Below are positions 6,408-10,840 of a stretch of DNA of 10,840 bases, piece after piece. Every line of letters starts with the position of its first letter. The stretch's first letter is position 1. Made by a program: the position numbers and the translations under genes. The notes below the pieces were generated by a model. The model did not search any database. It saw nothing but the letters and a program-made list of their open reading frames with translations, and had not been told where the DNA came from. Origin of the DNA: Actinomycetota bacterium (lineage in GTDB: Bacteria; Actinomycetota; Thermoleophilia; Gaiellales; Gaiellaceae); contig VGCB01000037.1 in assembly GCA_016870235.1 (NCBI GenBank), positions 1 to 10,840 of the forward strand, read 5' to 3'.

Positions 6408-6797
6408 TCAGAAGCCGGCGTCGAGATCCAGCTGCATCCGCTTGAACCGGAGCGAGCCGCCCTCCTCGACGAGGTCGACGGTGTAGACGCCGGTCGTCTT
6501 CAGCACGACGTCGCCGCCGTCGATCACGACCAGCGAGAGGTTGGCACGGGCCTTCGCATCGCTCTCGAACATGATGTTCGTGATCACGTGGCGGCGCTGG
6601 TCGGTCTGCGCGTTCGTCGTGTCGGTGATGAAGCCCACGAGCTCGGCCTTGCCCTGGAAGTCGAACTCGCCGCCGGGGTACGAGCCGACGAAGGCGGAGC
6701 CCTCGGCGAACACGTCGTTCAGGCGGTGCAGCTCGCGCCCGTCCATCGACCAGGCGTAGAGGGCGAAGAGCTGCTGCAGCGCGTTGTGGTCGGCCAT
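6408..6797 (-). CDS. SnoaL/NTF2-like small protein
   Basis: A 129-residue protein with the size and pattern of the SnoaL-like/NTF2-like cone fold. An N-terminal helical part is followed by alternating strands: ALQQLFALYAWSMDGRELHRLNDVFAEGSAF (6-36) is the typical 'Y-x-x-x-x-D-x-R-D-x-x-x-L-x-x-x-F-x-x-D' helix, GKAELVGFITD (49-59) is the middle helix, then RRHVITNIMF and three or more strands. D19 and H70 occupy positions that are often polar active-site residues in this fold. Members act as isomerases, dehydratases or hydrolases on ring compounds, or only bind ligands, so no reaction is claimed. The ATG at 6797 has AAGGAGAG about 8 bases upstream. It lies 161 bp downstream of the FAD monooxygenase on the same strand, so it may be cotranscribed or have its own promoter, and it converges on the SDR relic. 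Confidence 0.8.
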   Translation of the reverse strand: MADHNALQQLFALYAWSMDGRELHRLNDVFAEGSAFVGSYPGGEFDFQGKAELVGFITDTTNAQTDQRRHVITNIMFESDAKARANLSLVVIDGGDVVLKTTGVYTVDLVEEGGSLRFKRMQLDLDAGF

Positions 6798-6829
6798 CGA
6801 CGATCTCTCCTTGTCCCGAGGGGTGCGGG

Positions 6830-6862
6830 CCGATCCTAACGCCCGCGGAGAGGGAGGATCGG
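6830..6862. promoter_or_regulatory. Inverted repeat upstream of the SnoaL-like gene
   Basis: CCGATCCT (6830-6837) and AGGATCGG (6855-6862) are perfect 8-bp complements with a 17-base centre, about 33 bp upstream of the SnoaL-like start. On the minus strand TAGGAT (6838-6833) resembles a -10 box, but no good -35 matches it. It could be an operator or a hairpin in the transcript between this gene and the monooxygenase. A 10-bp palindrome, CCGAGCTCGG, lies at 6877-6886. Confidence 0.3.
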
Positions 6863-6959
6863 CTCCTCCGCGTGCGCCGAGCTCGGTGCGCCGGCGCCAC
6901 GCCGGTCCGTCGGAGGCGAAGAGAGTGGGAGCGCGCGTCGGTGCAGACCAGGACCGACC

Positions 6960-8666
6960 TCACGCGGTCTCCGCGGCGGCGAGGGATCGTCGAACGAGAT
7001 CGGCCGCGAGCCGAGCCGACACCGCGCGTGCCCGCGCGGCAACGTGCCCGTCGGGACGGAGGAGGACGGTCGCGCCGCCGCCGGCGTCGTGGGCGGCGAA
7101 GAGCCGGCCCGACGCGTCGACGAGCGTGTCGACCGGAAGCGGCCGGTCGGGGCGCTCGCGGACGATCGCGACATGGTCGAGCGCGAAGCCGTCGACCTCG
7201 GCCGGCGGATCGACGAGGTCGGCGGCGTTCGCCGCGCCGTCGAGGAGGTGGAGCGCCGTGAAGACGCCGCGAAACCCGTCGAGCAGGAAGCCCGGCTCGC
7301 CACCGGCGTCCTCGACCGGGAGATTGGCGGGCGGCGAGCCGGGCGCGCCGCTCGGCCCGAACGCCCCCGCGTCGGGGAGCGACAGCGGGCTCTCGACGTA
7401 CGTCATCGCAACGCTCGCCCGGCCGGTGTTGAGAAACGCCCGCGACCACGGGCGATCCTTGACGAGCGCGAGCACGGCGTCGCGGAAGAGCCGCTCGCCC
7501 GGCGTCGCCGGCCAGATGAACGACTGGCTCTGACACGACTGCTTCGCGTTCTCCTCGGCCGCCTGGTGCCGCTCGAGCTGGTAGGTCTCGAGGAGGGCTG
7601 GGGACGCGCGCCCCTCGATCACCGCTGCGAGCTTCCAGCCGAGGTTGTCGGCGTCCTGGACGCCGCCGTTGCCGCCGCGGGCGCCGTACGGCGGGATCTC
7701 GTGCGCGGAGTCGCCGGCGAAGAGCAGGCGTCCGTGCACGAACCGATCCATCACCCGCCGGCGGAACCGCCAGCGGCTGACCGAGACGAGCTCGAAGTCG
7801 ACATCGGGCCCGAGAATCGCGCGGAGCCGCTCGTTCACCCGCTCCGGCGCGATCTCGAGCTCCGGGTCGGGGAACTGGCTGATCTGCCAGTCGGTGCGGA
7901 CGACCCCGTCGGCCATCCCGTGCATGATCTGCGCCCCGCCGTCGAGGAGCGGCGAGTCGAGCCAGAACCGCCGCTGGACGTGGCCGAGATCGGCCTTGAC
8001 GTCGACGATCGCCCAGTAGTCCTCGAACATGACGACCGGCGGGTCGAGCCCGAGCGCCTTGCGCGTGCCGCTGCCCGCTCCTTCGCAGCACACGAGCCAG
8101 TCGGCCCGGAGCCGGTACGCGCCGGCCGGCGTCTCGACGGTCGCGAGCACGCCGTCCGGCGACGGCTCGACGGCGGTGACGCGGGAGTGCCAGCGCAGGT
8201 CGATCGCGGGGATCTCCGCGGCGCGCTCGGTCAGGTACTGCTCGGTGTAGAACTGCTGCAGGTTGAGGAAGGCCGGCCAGCGCTCGTCGGGGTCGGGCTG
8301 GATCACGAAGTGGAGGATCTCCTCGAGCCCGCGGTGGATCCGCCCCTCGTTCCAGGTCACGGCCTTCGCCTCGACGCGGTGGGCGATCCCGAGCCTGGTG
8401 AAGATCTCGAGCGTGCGCTTCGACATCGCGATCCCGCGCGAGGCGATCCCGGCGGCGCCGATCGATGCGTCCCGATCGAGGACGAGAACAGGGATCCCGC
8501 GGAGCCCGAGGTCGAGCGCGAGCGTCATCCCGGCGAGCCCGGCCCCGACGATCGCGACCGGGTAGGCGATCGGCTCGGCGGCGTCGAGGTCCGGAGGGCG
8601 GGCGAACGGGTGCTCGGCGAAGGCGTACGCGGAGTAGGAAGAGGCGGGGTCGAGCCCGACGGCCAT
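6960..8666 (-). CDS. FAD-dependent aromatic-ring monooxygenase (class A flavoprotein, PheA/TfdB/MhpA-like)
   Basis: A 568-residue flavoprotein hydroxylase that would use NAD(P)H and O2 to hydroxylate a phenolic or similar ring in the cytoplasm. Visible are the FAD-binding GAGLAG (41-46) with the acidic strand end LVLDRD (61-66), ASRGIAMSKRTLEIFTRLG (75-93) typical of this group, and the second FAD motif GRLLFAGDSAHEIPP (312-326) followed by GGNGGVQDADNLGWKLAA (331-348). The middle motif, usually DG-A-RS-x-R in this class, reads EGAGSGTR (195-202). The last roughly 130 residues resemble the thioredoxin-like C-terminal domain of phenol hydroxylase relatives. There is a 30-residue extension before the dinucleotide fold. 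It starts 4 bp after the MBL-fold gene's stop with only a weak GAGAG site, suggesting translational coupling. Family assignment is solid; the substrate is not known. Confidence 0.92.
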   Translation of the reverse strand: MAVGLDPASSYSAYAFAEHPFARPPDLDAAEPIAYPVAIVGAGLAGMTLALDLGLRGIPVLVLDRDASIGAAGIASRGIAMSKRTLEIFTRLGIAHRVEAKAVTWNEGRIHRGLEEILHFVIQPDPDERWPAFLNLQQFYTEQYLTERAAEIPAIDLRWHSRVTAVEPSPDGVLATVETPAGAYRLRADWLVCCEGAGSGTRKALGLDPPVVMFEDYWAIVDVKADLGHVQRRFWLDSPLLDGGAQIMHGMADGVVRTDWQISQFPDPELEIAPERVNERLRAILGPDVDFELVSVSRWRFRRRVMDRFVHGRLLFAGDSAHEIPPYGARGGNGGVQDADNLGWKLAAVIEGRASPALLETYQLERHQAAEENAKQSCQSQSFIWPATPGERLFRDAVLALVKDRPWSRAFLNTGRASVAMTYVESPLSLPDAGAFGPSGAPGSPPANLPVEDAGGEPGFLLDGFRGVFTALHLLDGAANAADLVDPPAEVDGFALDHVAIVRERPDRPLPVDTLVDASGRLFAAHDAGGGATVLLRPDGHVAARARAVSARLAADLVRRSLAAAETA

Positions 8667-8670
8667 GCTC

Positions 8671-9690
8671 TCAGGCGGTCGGGCGGTACGCGAACGTCTC
8701 GCCGCTCTCGTCCCGCTCGATCCTGCCCGTCAGCCGGAGATGGCGGAGGTAGGCGATCATCTCCACCATCTGCCAGACCGCGGCGTCGGCGTCACCTGCC
8801 GGCTCGAAGACGCGGGCGCACAGGCCGTACGCGTGGGTGGGGCCGGCGGCGACTGCGGTCATCGTGTCGGCGAGCCGCTTCACGAGCTCCTCACGGTGCA
8901 TGCGGACGACGCCGGCGACGTCCTCGAGCGGCCGCCCGTGGCCCGGGAGCGCAAGCTCGGCGTCGAGGCGCGAGACCCGCTCGAGCGACCCGGCGAACTC
9001 CGCAACCGTGTCGTCGGTGTAGCCGTAGTCGAACCACGGGGCGAAGATCCGCGAGACGAGGTCGGCGACGAGCAGGAGCCGCTGCTCGGGCTGGTGGAAG
9101 ACGAGGTGGCTGGGAGCGTGCCCGGGCGTCTCGAGCGCCAGCCACGTCCCGTGGACGGTCTCGAAGCTCCCGCCGTCGTGCAGCGGCTCGAAGCCGGGAA
9201 GCGGCGCCTGGCAGCCCTCCGCCTCCTCGCGGATGTCCGCATAGAGGTGCACGAGCTCCGGCGGGACGCCCTCGCGGAGCGCGCGCCGGCCGCGGGCGGC
9301 ATGGATCCGGTCGGGGTCGTCCATCCCGTCCGTGAAGGCCTCGTGCGCGGGGTGCATGCGCATCCGGCACCCGCTCTCCTCGACCACCTGGCGGGCGAGC
9401 CCGAAGTGGTCGGAGTGGGCGTGCGTGATCACGAGCTCGCGGACGTCCGCGATCGCGTGCCCGGTGCGCCCGAGCGCCGTGACCAGCGTGTCCCAGCACG
9501 AGTCGTCGCCGGCGGAGCCGCAGTCGACCAGCGTGACCCCGCCGTCCGACCGGTCGAGAAGGAAGGCGTTGACGTGGCTGATTCCCGGCCAAGCGACGGG
9601 GAGCCGCAGCTGCCAGAGCCCGGGGCGCACCTCGTACGTCTCGACCGCGCTCGGGTCGATCGACCAGCTCGTGGGCCCGGGGCCGACCAT
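8671..9690 (-). CDS. MBL-fold (metallo-beta-lactamase superfamily) hydrolase
   Basis: A 339-residue metallo-hydrolase of the glyoxalase II/lactonase-like group. The metal-binding set is complete: THAHSDH (89-95, the HxHxDH motif), H191 in TPGHAPSH, D210 in LLLVADLV and H251 in LPGHG, with upstream VTLVDCGSAGDD (52-63) as the usual strand plus D57. It probably hydrolyses a thioester, lactone or other ester in the cytoplasm; no signal peptide is seen. The C-terminal part (about 255-339) adds helices and a short winged-helix-like tail, as in the group with a C-terminal MBL-associated domain. ATG 9690 has AGAGGA about 8 bases upstream. It is the first gene of an operon with the FAD monooxygenase and is divergent from the DUF2783/LLM pair. 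Its neighbour suggests action on a product of ring oxidation or cleavage, which is inference. Confidence 0.92.
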   Translation of the reverse strand: MVGPGPTSWSIDPSAVETYEVRPGLWQLRLPVAWPGISHVNAFLLDRSDGGVTLVDCGSAGDDSCWDTLVTALGRTGHAIADVRELVITHAHSDHFGLARQVVEESGCRMRMHPAHEAFTDGMDDPDRIHAARGRRALREGVPPELVHLYADIREEAEGCQAPLPGFEPLHDGGSFETVHGTWLALETPGHAPSHLVFHQPEQRLLLVADLVSRIFAPWFDYGYTDDTVAEFAGSLERVSRLDAELALPGHGRPLEDVAGVVRMHREELVKRLADTMTAVAAGPTHAYGLCARVFEPAGDADAAVWQMVEMIAYLRHLRLTGRIERDESGETFAYRPTA

Positions 9691-10045
9691 ACGCTCATCC
9701 TCTCAGAACGGCGCGGCCCGCGAGCCGAACGGACGAGGACGTGTGCTCCGCGCCGCGGCACGGACGCTCCCCGGTAGGGGTCAGCCGCCAGGCCCCTCGT
9801 CCGAAACGGACATTGTCCCTGGGCCACCGACCTCCTCCCCTCTGGCATCGAGCCTATCGTGGGAAGTGTTGCGTGTCTGTTCCAAACCGTGTCGAATCTG
9901 CTCCGATTCCGATCGTTCCGGCGCGATCTCACCTCCGCGCGCGCGATCGCTCGCTCACCACCAGGCGTCGGGCCGGGAGACGCGATGTGACGACGGCATC
10001 CGTTGGCCGGCGGCGGCGTGCCGAAAGCTGCGAGGCTTCGACGGA
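9691..10045. other. Divergent intergenic region, 355 bp
   Basis: No gene was recognised here. The left third is GC-rich and ends in a small hairpin element (9775-9818). The middle, about 9845-9915, is clearly AT-richer than its surroundings and is the likely promoter zone for both directions; it contains the dyad GAATC-6-GATTC (9894-9909). A plus-strand pair TTGCGT (9869-9874) and TCGAAT (9892-9897), 17 bp apart, is a weak promoter candidate. From 9930 onward the sequence is again very GC-rich with CGCG runs, and the frame leading into the small DUF2783-type gene is open without a persuasive earlier start. Confidence 0.5.
9775..9818. repeat. Small two-hairpin repeat-like element
   Basis: TAGGGGTCAG (9775-9784) is identical to the leading ten bases of the repeats at 5013 and 5039. 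Here AGGGG (9776-9780) pairs with CCCCT (9793-9797), followed at once by GTCCG-AAA-CGGAC (9799-9811), and GGAC (9808-9811) can alternatively pair with GTCC (9815-9818). Two adjacent hairpins with a shared leading motif look like a REP-family unit rather than a terminator, since no T-tract follows. Its wider copy number cannot be seen from this window. Confidence 0.5.
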
Positions 10046-10240
10046 GTGGGCGAACGCGAGTACACCTGGGAGGAGGCCGACCGGATCTGGGCACGGCTCG
10101 CGCAGGCGCGCGACGAGGCGGGAGACGACGACGCCGAGGCGTTTCTCGCGCGCCTCGCCCTCATCCTCGCCAACGAGGTCGGCGACGTCGACCGGGTGCT
10201 CGCGGCGATCGACGCGGCGCTCGCCGCACGCGAGCGATGA
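10046..10240 (+). CDS. Small DUF2783-like protein
   Basis: A 64-residue soluble protein that appears all-helical. An N-terminal helix YTWEEADRIWARLAQARDEAG (6-26) is followed by EAFLARLALILANEVGD (31-47) and DRVLAAIDAALAARER (49-64). The pattern 'aFLAxLaLiLANEvGDxdrVlaaI' resembles DUF2783, a family of unknown function about this size that I recall occurring beside FAD aromatic monooxygenases; both points come from memory. The GTG at 10046 is chosen because the recognisable family sequence begins just after it; GAGG lies at 10032-10035, a rather long 10 bases upstream. The frame continues open further left, but without an evident better start. Its stop overlaps the next gene's start (ATGA), so the two are translationally coupled. 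A helper role for the flavoprotein hydroxylase is possible but unproven. Confidence 0.7.
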   Translation: MGEREYTWEEADRIWARLAQARDEAGDDDAEAFLARLALILANEVGDVDRVLAAIDAALAARER

Positions 10241-10840
10241 GGACGATCCTGCTCCTCGACGCCGTCCACGACGCGTCGACCCCACCGCAGCAGCAGCTCG
10301 CCGAGCACCGAGAGCTCCTGGCAGTCGCGGTCGAGCTCGGGATCGAGGGCATCGTCTGCGGCCAGCACTTCCTCGGCACGGAGATGCGCTACTACCAGCC
10401 GATTCCGTACCTTGCGCACCTCGCGACGCTGGCACCGGACCTGCGGATCGTGCTCGGGATCCTACTCCTCCCGCTCCTCAACCCGGTGCAGGTTGCCGAG
10501 GACGTGGCGACGCTCGACGTCGTCACGGGCGGCCGCGTCACGCTCGGCTGCGGCATGGGCTACTCCGACCGCGAGCTGCGCGCGTTCGGTATCGAGCGCT
10601 CCCAGCGTGCCGCCCGGTTCGAGGAGGCGATCGAGCTGATCCCAAGGCTCTGGAGCGGCGATCCCGTCTCGCACGAGGGTGCCCATTTCCAGGTCGACGC
10701 GGAGACGCGCCCCTCAGTCCTGCCCCTGCAGCGCCCGCGCCCGCCGCTTTGGGTCGGCGGGCAGACGCTCGCGGCCGTCCGCCGCGCGGCGCGACTCGCC
10801 GACGCCTGGTACGCGCCGCCGTTCACGACGCACACGGCGC
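10237..10840 (+). CDS. LLM-class flavin/F420-dependent oxidoreductase, C-terminal part missing
   Basis: The first 201 residues of a luciferase-like barrel protein, cut by the right edge; a full protein would be roughly 300-380 residues. After MRTILLLDAV come helix LAEHRELLAVAVELGIEG (21-38), IVCGQHF (39-45), RIVLGILLLPLLNPVQVAEDVAT (70-92), VVTGGRVTLGCGMGYSDREL (95-114) with the family's GG-R-x-x-LG-x-G pattern, then EEAIELIPRLWSGDPV and PPLWVGG-x-x-x-AAVRRAARLADAW (169-191). These are all hallmark LLM segments. It overlaps the DUF2783-like gene by 4 bases (ATGA) and so needs no separate strong ribosome site. LLPLLNPVQVAE closely parallels LLPFYNPVQVAE in the LLM protein at 3064-4095. It probably oxidises a small organic molecule in the same pathway as the divergent monooxygenase and hydrolase. 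Confidence 0.9.
   Translation, partial: MRTILLLDAVHDASTPPQQQLAEHRELLAVAVELGIEGIVCGQHFLGTEMRYYQPIPYLAHLATLAPDLRIVLGILLLPLLNPVQVAEDVATLDVVTGGRVTLGCGMGYSDRELRAFGIERSQRAARFEEAIELIPRLWSGDPVSHEGAHFQVDAETRPSVLPLQRPRPPLWVGGQTLAAVRRAARLADAWYAPPFTTHTA

Noticed and set aside
5038..8091. A 1017-codon open frame on the minus strand
   Set aside because: It runs antisense to two convincing SDR genes and out of frame with the SnoaL and FAD monooxygenase genes. Its composition is Arg/Ala/Pro-rich low-complexity translation typical of high-GC shadow frames.
7044..9335. A 763-codon plus-strand open frame opposite the FAD monooxygenase and MBL genes
   Set aside because: It is a mirror frame of two genes with complete family motifs; its own translation shows no domain and is rich in Arg, Ala, Gly and Glu.
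9929..10435. Minus-strand open frames opposite the DUF2783-like gene
   Set aside because: Low-complexity shadow translation; the plus-strand frame has the recognisable helical pattern and the ATGA coupling to an LLM gene.

Overview
This window comes from a high-GC bacterial chromosome, about 70% GC by eye, with strong GC bias at third codon positions, GTG as an occasional start codon and many overlapping or nearly overlapping genes. The density of luciferase-like (LLM-class) oxidoreductases, a short-chain dehydrogenase remnant of the mycofactocin-associated type and the actinobacterial codon style suggest an actinomycetote, possibly of a Thermoleophilia-like lineage. That placement is inference; no rRNA or other phylogenetic marker is present.

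Layout. Bases 1-1701 (minus strand) carry two genes of a ribose/xylose-type sugar ABC importer: a permease, then a partial ATPase that runs off the left edge. In front of the permease is a credible sigma70-type promoter with a CG-centred palindrome at its start point, like a LacI-family operator. Bases 1948-2802 (plus) encode a compact LLM-class oxidoreductase. It converges on a second, larger one at 3064-4095 (minus). The 260 bp between them hold nested inverted repeats (2816-3042). Bases 4221-6042 (plus) hold two paralogous short-chain dehydrogenases (SDRs) separated by six copies of a 24-bp repeat in two orientations (5013-5222). A third SDR, of the mycofactocin-associated type and translationally coupled to the second, is a frameshifted, truncated relic (6042 to about 6390). 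An NTF2/SnoaL-like small protein (6408-6797, minus) faces this relic.

Bases 6960-9690 (minus) encode an MBL-fold hydrolase followed 4 bp later by a class A FAD aromatic-ring monooxygenase. Divergent from them, across a 355-bp gap that is locally AT-richer and carries another small repeat-like element, are a DUF2783-type protein of about 64 residues and, overlapping it by 4 bp, a third LLM-class oxidoreductase cut by the right edge.

Together the genes look like an oxidative catabolism island. Monooxygenases (FAD and LLM types) and a hydrolase would open or trim an organic substrate, SDRs would oxidise alcohol intermediates, and the SnoaL-like protein may act on a ring intermediate. The substrate cannot be read from the sequence. 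The sugar ABC operon is probably an independent neighbour. No tRNA, rRNA, CRISPR array, integrase or transposase gene was seen.
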